Of a stretch of 64,000 bases of DNA, positions 9,833 through 18,681 are shown piece by piece; position 1 is the first letter of the stretch, and each line of letters starts with the position of its first letter. Both the position numbers and the translations under genes were made by a program. The notes under the pieces were generated by a model, which was not told the origin of the DNA, did not search any database, and worked only from the letters and a program-made list of their open reading frames with translations. Origin of the DNA: Candidatus Vallotiella hemipterorum (GTDB taxonomy: Bacteria > Pseudomonadota > Gammaproteobacteria > Burkholderiales > Burkholderiaceae); NCBI RefSeq assembly GCF_910593725.1, contig NZ_OU343031.1, positions 434,001 to 498,000 on the forward strand, in the 5' to 3' direction.

Positions 9833-10935
9833 TGGCGGGCGGTACCGGAGGACACATTTTTCCCGGACTAGTGGTTGCGCAGCGGATGCGCGAGAAGGGC
9901 TGGCGAGTCGTATGGCTCGGCAATCCAAATGGATTGGAAGCAACACTAGTGCCTAAGCACGACATTCCAGTCGAATTTATCCATTTTGGTGGTATACGTG
10001 GCAAGAGTGTTACTACAAAAATATGCTTACCACTAAACCTACTACGCGCGTGCTTAGAAAGTATGGCAGTGCTTCGCCGGGTGCAGCCTGACGTTGTGCT
10101 CGGTATGGGGGGGCATATCACGTTTCCAGCCGGTTTAATATCAGTGCTTGTACGCATTCCACTGGTACTGCATGAGCAAAATTCGGTGGCAGGCTTAGCT
10201 AACAGTTTGTTAGCTAAGCCTGCCAGCCGTGTGCTAGTTGCTTTTCCAGATGTGCTGCCCGGTGCGCACTGGGTCGGAAACCCAATCCGTCCGGAGCTAG
10301 CTCTACTAACCCCGCCCGAAGTGCGGTACGCAGCGCGCACTGGCCCGTTACGAATTCTAGTAATCGGTGGCAGCCTTGGTGCCGCAGCACTGAATAAAAT
10401 AGTACCACGTGCTTTAGCGTTATTTGATCCATCTCGGCGGCCGTACGTTGTACATCAAGCCGGCACCAAGCATATCGAAACACTGCGCATACATTACGCG
10501 GAAGCGGGACTAGCGCAAGATAACGGTATCGAACTGGTTTCGTTCATCGAAGACATGGCGCACGCCTATGCTGAGACTGATCTCGTAATTTGTCGTGCTG
10601 GCGCGATAACCGTATCAGAAATTGCCGCTGTAGGCGTAGCGGCGCTGTTCATACCATTTCCATTCGCCGTTGATGACCATCAAACTGCAAATGCAGCATT
10701 TCTAGTTATGCATCACGCAGCGAATGTAATGCAACAAAATGAATTGTCAGCAGAGAAACTCGCAGACTGGATCGGGCAGCAGACGCGTGCTTCACTTATG
10801 AAAGTCGCAGTCTGTGCGCAGGAATTAGCTAAATGCGATGCTGCCGAATCCGTTGCACAAGTGTGTGCATCGCTCGTCACACGAGACGTAGCATCTAAAT
10901 CGGATAATGCACGGTCTAGTTCGTTAGGAAAGTAA
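9808..10935 (+). CDS. murG: UDP-GlcNAc:lipid I N-acetylglucosaminyltransferase MurG
   Basis: Converts lipid I to lipid II on the inner face of the membrane. The GT-B fold glycine-rich motif [10 protein letters not shown] is at residues 11-20, HEQNSVAGL and the second-domain GGSLGA motif follow, and [13 protein letters not shown] forms the donor-binding region. Length is 375 aa, normal. ATG 9808 is preceded by GAGGTAAG and lies inside the end of ftsW. The gene carries a perfect 16-bp-stem hairpin at 10188-10224 encoding [12 protein letters not shown]. Its stop overlaps the murC start (TAATG). Confidence 0.96.
   Translation: MGVRTLLVMAGGTGGHIFPGLVVAQRMREKGWRVVWLGNPNGLEATLVPKHDIPVEFIHFGGIRGKSVTTKICLPLNLLRACLESMAVLRRVQPDVVLGMGGHITFPAGLISVLVRIPLVLHEQNSVAGLANSLLAKPASRVLVAFPDVLPGAHWVGNPIRPELALLTPPEVRYAARTGPLRILVIGGSLGAAALNKIVPRALALFDPSRRPYVVHQAGTKHIETLRIHYAEAGLAQDNGIELVSFIEDMAHAYAETDLVICRAGAITVSEIAAVGVAALFIPFPFAVDDHQTANAAFLVMHHAANVMQQNELSAEKLADWIGQQTRASLMKVAVCAQELAKCDAAESVAQVCASLVTRDVASKSDNARSSSLGK
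10188..10224. repeat. Hairpin with 16-bp perfect stem inside murG
   Basis: Arms 10188-10203 and 10209-10224 are exact reverse complements with a 5-base loop (AGTTT). The arms encode AGLAN and LLAKPA. The Burkholderia protein in this segment is similar (AGLAN..LAK.A), so a natural near-palindrome probably existed before. Confidence 0.95.
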
Positions 10936-12326
10936 TGAAACATACTATCAAGCATATCCATTTTGTTGGAATCGGCGGTGCTGGAATGGGAGGCATCGCA
11001 GAAGTGCTGCTTAACTTGGGCTACCGGGTTAGTGGCTCGGATATTAGTAGATCGGCTATTACTGAGCGGTTAATCGGACTAGGCGCTGATATCAAGCTTG
11101 GTCACAATGCGAAGTATATTAACGGCGCCGATGCAGTTGTTATCTCTACAGCGGTATGCTCCAATAACCCCGAAGTGCTTGAAGCGCGCCGCAGGCGTAT
11201 TCCAATTGTTCCGAGAGCCGTTATGCTTGCTGAGCTGATGCGACTTAAACAGGGTATAGCGGTTGCCGGCACGCATGGCAAGACTACGACCACTAGTCTT
11301 ATAGCCAGTATCTTAGTGGCTGGCGGACTGGATCCAACTTTCGTGATCGGAGGACATCTAATCAGCGCAGGGACAAATGCACGACTCGGCACGGGTGATC
11401 TTATAGTTGCCGAAGCAGACGAGTCAGATGCATCGTTTCTTAACCTACTTCCAGTAATAGAAGTGATTACGAATATCGATACTGACCATATGGATGCCTA
11501 TGGCCATGACTTTGCTAGGCTCAAGCAAGCGTTTATTACATTTACCTATCGGTTGCCATTTTACGGAATCGCAGTGCTGTGCGTAGACGACCCGAATGTG
11601 CGTGAGATTTTACCATTCGTGTCCAGGCCGATTATTCGTTATGGATTCTCGCAAGAAGCAGACGTACGCGCAACTAAAGTGCTTGCTAAAGAGGGTCAGA
11701 TGCATTTCACCGTCCATCGTGTCGATGCTCCTTCATTAGATATTCTGTTAAACCTTCCTGGCACACACAATGTACAAAATGCTCTTGCGGCTATTGCGAT
11801 TGCTACTGAGTTAGAGGTAGACGATATTGATATCCAGTCAGCGCTTGCTAAATTTAAGGGCGTGAGCCGACGTTTCCAGTGTTATGGCGAAATAGAACTC
11901 ACGCATGGCGGTACTTATTTACTGATTGACGATTATGGCCATCATCCAGTTGAAATGGCAGCCACAATCGCTGCAGCACGTGGTGCATTCCCGGCTCGGC
12001 GCTTAATCCTTGTATTTCAGCTACACCGCTATACGCGCACGCGTGATTGTTTTGAAGACTTTGTTAGGGTGCTTTCAACTGTTGACGCGTTAGTACTAAC
12101 TGAGGTCTACGCAGCCGGTGAGATGCCTATTGTAGCTGCAGACGGCTCCGCGCTAGCTCGCGCTATTCACCTAGCTGGTTGGATTGAACCAGTGTTTGTC
12201 GATAGTATTAATAAAATTCCAGATGTGCTAGCGAAAGTAGTCGCCGACGGCGATATAGTATTGACGATGGGCGCAGGCTCAATCAGCGTCATACCATGCC
12301 AGCTTATAGGGAAGCAAAGGGTGTAA
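10935..12326 (+). CDS. murC: UDP-N-acetylmuramate:L-alanine ligase MurC
   Basis: Adds the first amino acid (L-Ala) to UDP-MurNAc. The 463-aa protein has an N-terminal UDP-binding motif [12 protein letters not shown] at residues 12-23, the ATP-binding motif GTHGKTTTT at 112-120, [10 protein letters not shown], and [11 protein letters not shown] in the C-terminal domain. All are intact. Start ATG 10935 shares one base with the murG stop and the murC stop shares one base with the ddl start, so the whole stretch is tightly coupled. Confidence 0.97.
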   Translation: MKHTIKHIHFVGIGGAGMGGIAEVLLNLGYRVSGSDISRSAITERLIGLGADIKLGHNAKYINGADAVVISTAVCSNNPEVLEARRRRIPIVPRAVMLAELMRLKQGIAVAGTHGKTTTTSLIASILVAGGLDPTFVIGGHLISAGTNARLGTGDLIVAEADESDASFLNLLPVIEVITNIDTDHMDAYGHDFARLKQAFITFTYRLPFYGIAVLCVDDPNVREILPFVSRPIIRYGFSQEADVRATKVLAKEGQMHFTVHRVDAPSLDILLNLPGTHNVQNALAAIAIATELEVDDIDIQSALAKFKGVSRRFQCYGEIELTHGGTYLLIDDYGHHPVEMAATIAAARGAFPARRLILVFQLHRYTRTRDCFEDFVRVLSTVDALVLTEVYAAGEMPIVAADGSALARAIHLAGWIEPVFVDSINKIPDVLAKVVADGDIVLTMGAGSISVIPCQLIGKQRV

Positions 12327-13264
12327 TGATGCGCATGATCGATCCAAAAGAGTTTGGTAAGGTGGCGGTGCTTTATGGTGGTGAATCGTCTGAGTACAGC
12401 ATATCACTGATGTCAGGACTGCTAGTCTACGAGGGACTGCGCGACGTTGGTGTCGAAGCGCACTTATTCGATCCGAAAGAGCTACCCTTATCGACACTAA
12501 TAGACGAACAGTTCGTGCGCGCATTTATTGCGCTGCATGGCGGATATGGTGAAAATGGCCAGATTCAAGCGGTGCTTGATTTTTACGGGATTCACTATAC
12601 AGGTCCAGGCGTTCTGGGCTCAGCTCTGAGTATGGATAAGTTCCGAACGAAATTAATCTGGCAGCAGGTCGGGATTCCAACGCCACCGTTCGACAGAGTA
12701 TTACTCGGTGATGATTACGATGCGAGGGCACGGCAGATTGTCTCGAACCTTGGGTTGCCCCTATTTGTTAAGCCAGCTTCCGAGGGATCAAGTATCTCGA
12801 TTATTAAGGTCAAAGTTGCCGATAACTTGCCATATGTATTAGCGAAAGCTACACAGCATGATCCAGTTGTACTAGTAGAGAAGAGCATCGAAGATGGGGG
12901 TGAATATACCGTATGTGTCGCTGGTTCACTGCAATTGCCACTAATTCGAGTCGTACCAGCCGGTGAGTTCTATGATTACCATGCAAAATATATTTCCGAA
13001 GATACTCAGTACTGTATTCCATGCGGATTGAGTAATTCAAACGAACAGTGGCTGACGGAGCTGGCGCATCGCGCGTTTGAAATCCTGGCTTGCCCCCGAT
13101 GGGGGCGCGCAGATCTTATGCTTGATAGCCATGGAAACCCGTATTTTTTAGAGGTGAATACTGCTCCCGGCATGACTGCTCATTCATTGCTACCGAAAGC
13201 GGCGCATGCAGCTGGCATCTCATATGGTGAACTACTCATGAATGCACTTTCGCTTACACTGTGA
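12326..13264 (+). CDS. ddlB: D-alanine:D-alanine ligase (DdlB)
   Basis: ATP-grasp enzyme that makes D-Ala-D-Ala for MurF. I start at ATG 12326, which overlaps the murC TAA; ATG 12329 and 12335 are alternatives, and a frame back to 12296 lies within murC. The protein is 312 aa. Catalytic elements remain: the Glu of the N-terminal SxE motif (GGESSE), [15 protein letters not shown] and [12 protein letters not shown]. The usual R-E-V-S after that Glu is replaced by Y-S-I-S, an uncommon change near the substrate site. A short hairpin (13092-13106) encodes C-P-R-W-G-R where relatives have C-x-D/G-W-G-R. Confidence 0.94.
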   Translation: MMRMIDPKEFGKVAVLYGGESSEYSISLMSGLLVYEGLRDVGVEAHLFDPKELPLSTLIDEQFVRAFIALHGGYGENGQIQAVLDFYGIHYTGPGVLGSALSMDKFRTKLIWQQVGIPTPPFDRVLLGDDYDARARQIVSNLGLPLFVKPASEGSSISIIKVKVADNLPYVLAKATQHDPVVLVEKSIEDGGEYTVCVAGSLQLPLIRVVPAGEFYDYHAKYISEDTQYCIPCGLSNSNEQWLTELAHRAFEILACPRWGRADLMLDSHGNPYFLEVNTAPGMTAHSLLPKAAHAAGISYGELLMNALSLTL

Positions 13265-13284
13265 AGTGATGCCTCGCTGCCGAT

Positions 13285-14040
13285 ATGTGGAACAATGTGC
13301 GCCAGCTCAACATAATTACGAGTGCATTGCATGCAGCATTACTAGCTATCGTGCTTTCCTGGGGCGGCCTGTGGCTAGTGAAAAGGCCGTCTTTTGCATT
13401 ACGCGCGCTATTAATCAGCGGCGATATCAATCATATCAACCAGACAATAGTTCGAGAGAGTGTATTAGGAAATCTGCGCGGTAATTTTATAACTCTCGAT
13501 CTAGATCAAGTACGTATCGCATTTGAGCAAATTCCATGGATTCATCATGTGAGCGTTCGGCGCGTGTGGCCGAATAAACTAAGGGTTACCCTTAAAGAAT
13601 ATAAACCACTTGGTGTATGGAACAAAAACCAGCTTGTTAGTGTCAATGGTGAAGTCTTTAATGCCAACCAAGCAGGTTCTGAGCTACCAGTGTTTACAGG
13701 TCCCCTGGAATCAGTACACACTATTGTAACCCGATATTACGATTTTAGAAAATGGTTCTATCCGCTAGGTGCAAAGCTAAAAGAAGTGACGTTATCACCG
13801 TGCTACGCCTGGACTATTAAGCTGACTAATGGCATGCAAATAGAGCTGGGACAAGAACACACCAAGGATACGCTAGCTAGCCGAGCTCAAAGGTTCGTGG
13901 TGGCCTGGCCAATAGTCACGCAGCGCTGGGGCAGCGATATCCAATATGTAGATCTACGGTATCCAAACGGATTCGCGATTCGCGCCACAGGGATCGGCTT
14001 TATTCCTAGTAACCCAAAATCGAATAAGCCGATTCTATAA
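13285..14040 (+). CDS. ftsQ: Cell division protein FtsQ
   Basis: Bitopic divisome protein that scaffolds FtsL and FtsB in the periplasm. The 251-aa protein has a short cytoplasmic N-terminus, one membrane segment at about residues 14-33, then a POTRA domain (FALRALLISGDINHINQTIV, WIHHVSVRRVWPNKLRVTL) and the FtsQ/DivIB domain. It starts 20 bases after ddlB. Homologues in Burkholderia are the same length. No ribosome-binding site stands out. Confidence 0.93.
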   Translation: MWNNVRQLNIITSALHAALLAIVLSWGGLWLVKRPSFALRALLISGDINHINQTIVRESVLGNLRGNFITLDLDQVRIAFEQIPWIHHVSVRRVWPNKLRVTLKEYKPLGVWNKNQLVSVNGEVFNANQAGSELPVFTGPLESVHTIVTRYYDFRKWFYPLGAKLKEVTLSPCYAWTIKLTNGMQIELGQEHTKDTLASRAQRFVVAWPIVTQRWGSDIQYVDLRYPNGFAIRATGIGFIPSNPKSNKPIL

Positions 14041-14076
14041 AGTAATAAACAGACAACCCTCGCAATTGAGTATGCT

Positions 14077-15309
14077 ATGAGCAAAGACTACAAGGATCTG
14101 CTAGTTGCCCTCGACATTGGGACGTCGAGGGTAGTGGCTGTTGTTGCCGAGCTAAAAGACGAAAGCCACTATGAAGTAATTGGACTTGGCCACAGCGACT
14201 CGAAAGGTCTGAAAAAGGGGGTGGTCGTTAATATTGAAGCAACAGTTCAGTCAATCCAGCGTGCGCTCGATGAGGCTGAACTTATGGCAGATTGTAAAAT
14301 TACAAACGTGTTTACCGGTATTACCGGCAGCCATATCCGAAGCTTTAATTCAAGCGGTATAGTAGCGATTAAAGAAAAGGAGGTCACACAGGTCGACGTC
14401 GCGCGTGTGATTGAAACAGCGCAGGTAATTAATATTCCGACTGACCAGCAAGTGCTGCATATCCTAACGCAAGAGTTCATAATCGACGGACAGGAAGATA
14501 TTCGCGAGCCAATTAGCATGAGCGGCATCCGCTTAGAAGTGAAAGTGCACATTGTGACAGGCGCTATCTCTGCGGTTCAAAACATTATTAAATGCGTGCA
14601 ATTTTGTGAACTACAGGTTAATAACCTAATCTTACAGTCGCTAGCATCAAGTCTAGCTGTGCTAACAGAAGACGAGAAAGAGCTAGGTGTTGTTCTTGTT
14701 GATATCGGTAGCGGGACTACCGATATCGCGATCTTTAAAAAAGGTGCAATCCGCTATACGGCAGTGATTCCAATTGCAGGTGATCAGATTACTAGCGATA
14801 TGGCCATGGCGCTATGCGCGCCAACGCCGGATGCAGAAGATATCAAGATATCCTACGGGATCGCTAAGCAGGCACTAGCTGATCCAGATGAAACAATCGA
14901 GATGCCAGGTCTAGGCGATCGTGCCCCGCGAGCTCTATCTCGCCAGGCGCTAGCAGCAGTAATTGAGGCGCGTGTAGAAGAGCTATTTTTATTAGTTCAG
15001 CAAGTTATCCGCGAGTCTGGCTATGAGGCACTGATTAGCTCTGGCGTAGTATTAACTGGTGGAGCAGCAATGATGGCTGGCATGGTTGAACTAGGCGAGA
15101 ATATTTTTCTTAAACCGGTGCGTATCGGCGTACCAGAATATTCTGGTGGACTGGCAGAGGTTGTGTGCAACCCACGCTATTCGACTGCGATAGGGCTGGT
15201 AGCAAAAGGGCATTTACAGCGTATGCGCGGGCGCAATGTAGCTACACAGCCTGGTTATGTAAAACAGATATGGGCCCGGATGAGGGAGTGGTTCCTGGGT
15301 AATTTTTGA
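14077..15309 (+). CDS. ftsA: Cell division protein FtsA
   Basis: Actin-like ATPase that tethers FtsZ to the membrane and recruits later division proteins. The 410-aa protein has the phosphate-1 motif ALDIGTS near residue 10, the phosphate-2 motif DIGSGTTDI near residue 209, the adenosine motif SGVVLTGGAAMM and a C-terminal amphipathic membrane-targeting helix ending REWFLGNF. The third Gly of the normally DIGGGT motif is Ser here. Both phosphate motifs are encoded within short perfect hairpins (14108-14131 and 14701-14727). It is 36 bases after ftsQ. Confidence 0.96.
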   Translation: MSKDYKDLLVALDIGTSRVVAVVAELKDESHYEVIGLGHSDSKGLKKGVVVNIEATVQSIQRALDEAELMADCKITNVFTGITGSHIRSFNSSGIVAIKEKEVTQVDVARVIETAQVINIPTDQQVLHILTQEFIIDGQEDIREPISMSGIRLEVKVHIVTGAISAVQNIIKCVQFCELQVNNLILQSLASSLAVLTEDEKELGVVLVDIGSGTTDIAIFKKGAIRYTAVIPIAGDQITSDMAMALCAPTPDAEDIKISYGIAKQALADPDETIEMPGLGDRAPRALSRQALAAVIEARVEELFLLVQQVIRESGYEALISSGVVLTGGAAMMAGMVELGENIFLKPVRIGVPEYSGGLAEVVCNPRYSTAIGLVAKGHLQRMRGRNVATQPGYVKQIWARMREWFLGNF

Positions 15310-15417
15310 AGTTGTTTGGCAACGCACGGGTGGTGGGTGCATAGTAACGAAATTCCTTAATTATTCAGCCACCGCATAACGTAGAGCGAAGTTGCTTAAT
15401 ACTTGACAGAGGCATTA

Positions 15418-16587
15418 ATGAAATTCGAAATACTAGAAACTGAAATCAATAGCACGGTTATTAAAGTTGTCGGGGTTGGTGGCGCTGGCGGCAATGCTGT
15501 TCAGCACATGATCAACCGTGGTGTGCAGGGTGTCGATTTCATCGTGATGAATACAGATGCTCAAGCACTAAATAGATCTAAGGCTCAGTCTATAATCCAA
15601 CTCGGTAAGACTGGACTTGGAGCCGGAGCAAAACCTGATATGGGGTATGCTGCCGCAGAAGAAGCGCGCGAGCGGATTTCCGATGCTCTACGCGGCGCAC
15701 ATATGGTATTTATTACAGCGGGTATGGGCGGTGGTACGGGTACCGGTGCGGCACCTGTAGTCGCTCAAATTTCTAAGGAGATTGGAATCCTAACAGTCGG
15801 CGTTGTGAGTAAGCCATTTGAGTTTGAAGGTAGTAAACGTATGCGAACTGCCGAGGCGGGCGCACAGAATCTTGAATCGCATGTCGACTCGCTTATTGTC
15901 GTACTTAACGATAAACTATTTGACGTGATGGGTGATGATGCCGAGATGGATAAGTGTTTTCAGTGCGCTGACGACGTGTTACACAATGCAGTAGCTGGTA
16001 TTGCTGAGATTATTAATGTTGATGGCCTCGTCAATGTAGACTTTGAAGATGTCAAAACCGTAATGGGAGAACAGGGTAAAGCAATGATGGGAACTGCAAT
16101 GGTTTCTGGCGGAGAGCGTGCTCGGCTAGCAGCTGAACAAGCTGTAGCCAGTCCATTACTCGAGGGCGTAGACTTGTCTGGAGCGCGAGGTATGCTAGTT
16201 AACATTACATCGAGCCGCTCGCTACGTCTGTCGGAAACCCGTGAGGTAATGAATACTATTAAGAATTACGTAGCCGACGATGCAACGGTGATTTTCGGAG
16301 CAGTATACGACGATGCAATGGGTGATGCGTTACGAGTAACTGTAGTGGCGACAGGTCTTGGCCGAGGCGCTGCAAAACGGCAGACATCTGTACCAATGAC
16401 GCTGCTCCGCACTGGCACAGATAATCATCTGATTTCCTCTACACCGCCTACCGACTATGGCTCGCTAGATACATCGGCTGTACGGCGCAGCTCAAGGGAA
16501 ACAGCTGCATCACATGTGCAGGCATTACAAGACAAGGGTGTAGATACGTACGATATCCCGGCATTCTTGCGCAAGCAAGCCTGCTAA
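15418..16587 (+). CDS. ftsZ: Cell division protein FtsZ
   Basis: Tubulin-like GTPase that forms the Z ring. The start is ATG 15418 (MKFEILETE), matching Burkholderia FtsZ and preceded by AGAGG; a TTG at 15403 opens a frame five codons longer but is not needed. The protein is 389 aa. GTP-binding signatures are [12 protein letters not shown] and [10 protein letters not shown]; the [11 protein letters not shown] motif is in the T7-loop domain. The C-terminal conserved peptide [13 protein letters not shown], which binds FtsA and ZipA, is intact. The 108-base gap after ftsA is the largest in the dcw cluster. Confidence 0.97.
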   Translation: MKFEILETEINSTVIKVVGVGGAGGNAVQHMINRGVQGVDFIVMNTDAQALNRSKAQSIIQLGKTGLGAGAKPDMGYAAAEEARERISDALRGAHMVFITAGMGGGTGTGAAPVVAQISKEIGILTVGVVSKPFEFEGSKRMRTAEAGAQNLESHVDSLIVVLNDKLFDVMGDDAEMDKCFQCADDVLHNAVAGIAEIINVDGLVNVDFEDVKTVMGEQGKAMMGTAMVSGGERARLAAEQAVASPLLEGVDLSGARGMLVNITSSRSLRLSETREVMNTIKNYVADDATVIFGAVYDDAMGDALRVTVVATGLGRGAAKRQTSVPMTLLRTGTDNHLISSTPPTDYGSLDTSAVRRSSRETAASHVQALQDKGVDTYDIPAFLRKQAC

Positions 16588-16936
16588 TCATATCACTCGG
16601 ATATATGGGCGTCACGTGAGTCACGCAAAGTAGAGCCCTCCAGCCAGACGCGTGAAGAAAGATGTGTTACACATGTTTCTTTCTTCTAGCTTCAGGTACT
16701 TGCTGATATAAATCCGAAATTGCGAAATATTAATTTCGCAGCTTTAAGCAGCACGCTAGTAATTTACTCAAGACACTAATTAAGTTTTTGACAAGCTTTA
16801 CTGTCTGTAAATATAGTAATTTTAATGACAGTAAGTGGTTTTTAATTTAGAAAATCTGCAGCCCTGCAAATTACCTATCATATAAAGCTATAAGCATAAG
16901 GATGTCAACTAAAATAATCTCTAAAGAGTTTACATA
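16588..16936. other. Spacer between ftsZ and lpxC
   Basis: There is no gene in these 349 bases. An imperfect hairpin at about 16653-16687 (GAAGAAAG..ATGTGT paired with ACACAT..CTTTCTTC) could end the dcw transcript but lacks a strong T run. The lpxC promoter candidate lies at 16788-16817. Relatives often carry a further gene here, of which I see no trace. Confidence 0.6.
16788..16817 (+). promoter_or_regulatory. Candidate sigma-70 promoter of lpxC
   Basis: A perfect -35 TTGACA (16788-16793) and a -10-like TATAGT (16812-16817) are separated by 18 bases, about 120 bases upstream of the lpxC start. It is the best promoter match in the ftsZ-lpxC spacer. Confidence 0.55.
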
Positions 16937-17854
16937 ATGTTAAAGCAGCGGACTATTAAATCGATAGTAAAGGCGGTTGGTATTGGCCTCCACTCTGGTC
17001 GCAAGGTCGAGGTGACATTAAGACCAGCTGTTGCGAATACTGGAATTGTGTTTTGTCGAACAGATTTAGCTGTACCAGTAGATATCCCAGCTAGTGTGAT
17101 GTCAATTAGTGATACTCGCCTTGCTTCGGTATTAGAAAAAGACGGTGCGAGAGTATCAACGGTCGAGCACCTGATGTCAGCCTGTGCAGGGCTCGGGATC
17201 GATAATCTATATGTAGAGGTGACGGCCGAAGAAATTCCAATCATGGATGGCAGCGCATCATCATTTGTATTCCTGCTTCAGTCAGCTGGAATCGATGAAC
17301 AGGCTAGTGCCAAGAGGTTTATTAAAGTCACTCAGCCTGTGGAGGTACGTGATAGCGATAAATTTGCTAGGCTAGAACCATACTTCGGTTTCAAGCTAAA
17401 GTTTACGATCGATTTTCGTCACCCGGCAGTAGATAGAACTAGACAGGAATTAGAAGTCGATTCCGCTAATATATCCTATATACGTGAGATAGCGCGTGCT
17501 CGTACATTCGGCTTCATGCACGAGGTCGAAATAATGCGAGAGTTAGGCTTGGTGCAGGGTGGAAGTATGGACAACGCTATCGTACTCGACGAATACCGTA
17601 TTTTGAATAACGATGGCCTGCGCTATGATGACGAGTTTGTAAAGCATAAGATGCTAGACGCAATTGGTGACTTATATGTAGTTGGTCATCCGTTATTAGC
17701 ATCATATACCGCTCATAAATCCGGTCATAGCCTAAACAATGCGCTATTATGCAAATTACTTGCTCACGCAGACGCATACGAGGTTGTTATATTTTCGGAC
17801 CAGAAAGCAGCTCCACCTAGTTTTTCCTGTGATCCACAAGCTGTGTTCGCCTGA
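16937..17854 (+). CDS. lpxC: UDP-3-O-acyl-N-acetylglucosamine deacetylase LpxC
   Basis: Zinc enzyme of the first committed step of lipid A synthesis, so the cell probably still makes lipopolysaccharide. The 305-aa protein is full length. The metal and catalytic residues are visible in VEHLMSA (first His) and [10 protein letters not shown] (second His and Asp), with [10 protein letters not shown] carrying the catalytic Glu. The N-terminus [17 protein letters not shown] is typical. It is monocistronic here and convergent with dciA. Retention of lpxC with the mur genes indicates a complete Gram-negative envelope. Confidence 0.97.
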   Translation: MLKQRTIKSIVKAVGIGLHSGRKVEVTLRPAVANTGIVFCRTDLAVPVDIPASVMSISDTRLASVLEKDGARVSTVEHLMSACAGLGIDNLYVEVTAEEIPIMDGSASSFVFLLQSAGIDEQASAKRFIKVTQPVEVRDSDKFARLEPYFGFKLKFTIDFRHPAVDRTRQELEVDSANISYIREIARARTFGFMHEVEIMRELGLVQGGSMDNAIVLDEYRILNNDGLRYDDEFVKHKMLDAIGDLYVVGHPLLASYTAHKSGHSLNNALLCKLLAHADAYEVVIFSDQKAAPPSFSCDPQAVFA

Positions 17855-17900
17855 CTAGAAAATAGAGTGAACTATCGAACTAATAGTCGACATTCTTTTA

Positions 17901-18374
17901 TTATAATCGGATCCAATCAAAGCGGATATTATTAGTAGAGCGATGATGTCTAGTATATCGCTGCGCTATGCGATTGATAGCCCCCTGTAACGGCGATAAT
18001 TTCAATACAGTAGCCAACTGCCTTAAACAATCCACGCCAGTCGATGAAACCTGCGTCCGCTGACTCTCTATCCTCGTAGGGGATCGCGCCTTCGGATACA
18101 CTCGAATTCTAATTGCCAGCAGTGCGAAACCACGTTTCTGTAGTGTAGCTAACACTGTGGGCTCTAAATGACGTAAACGAGCGGCCAAAGCATTATGGGC
18201 CGCAAAAATGGTAAGTGCCTGATCTTTAATTGGGGGAGCATACACATGACTAGCTAGATAATTAGGCAGCATAGCTTTTAGAGCCGAGTCTAGCTCTGAA
18301 ACCTGTTGTATGCCAGCTTGTAGCCTAGCTAGCTCAGCGCTGGATGATATCCATTCAGTGAGTGGTTTAAGCAT
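17901..18374 (-). CDS. DciA-like (DUF721) protein, probable replicative helicase loader factor
   Basis: The 157-aa protein matches the DUF721/DciA family in size and in its N-terminal helical region (DSALKAMLPNYLASHVYAPP, then LTIFAAHNALAARLRHLEP). In bacteria without DnaC, DciA helps DnaB load at the origin. It occupies the position between lpxC and secA where Burkholderia carries this gene on the opposite strand. The C-terminal 50 residues are basic and low in conservation. The family call rests on position and overall pattern, since there is no catalytic motif. Confidence 0.7.
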   Translation of the reverse strand: MLKPLTEWISSSAELARLQAGIQQVSELDSALKAMLPNYLASHVYAPPIKDQALTIFAAHNALAARLRHLEPTVLATLQKRGFALLAIRIRVYPKARSPTRIESQRTQVSSTGVDCLRQLATVLKLSPLQGAINRIAQRYTRHHRSTNNIRFDWIRL

Positions 18375-18681
18375 AAACTACCTACCCGGAAAAAAGTGGT
18401 TTGAATAATGATTTATAGAGTTTGTGTAGAGAATTTTGGGTCGCAACTGTTTAAAAATCAATATATCTCCGCACTCTACACGATTAAGCCGCTGTGACGC
18501 ACTCCGGGAGATATTGTGCTCCCTGTAGCTAACACGGATTAATACTAAACGCGCTAAGGCGGAAGTGTATTATCAGCATGATAAAATCGCACTCTTAAAT
18601 TTTACTAAATATAGTTGAACCGCTATGCGCTAACGGGCCGCGCCGATTCTGCGCCGCGTATCAACTCGAGATCCCGATCTG
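18375..18681. other. Spacer between dciA and secA
   Basis: No gene is visible. Burkholderia has a peptidase M23-type gene here, and I could not recognise any of it. The divergent promoters of dciA and secA must lie in this stretch, which contains several AT-rich -10-like sites but no strong -35 pair that I can defend. Confidence 0.5.

Noticed and set aside
9735-10340. 201-codon antisense frame over murG
   Set aside because: A shadow frame of ftsW/murG; the sense strand carries clear family motifs.
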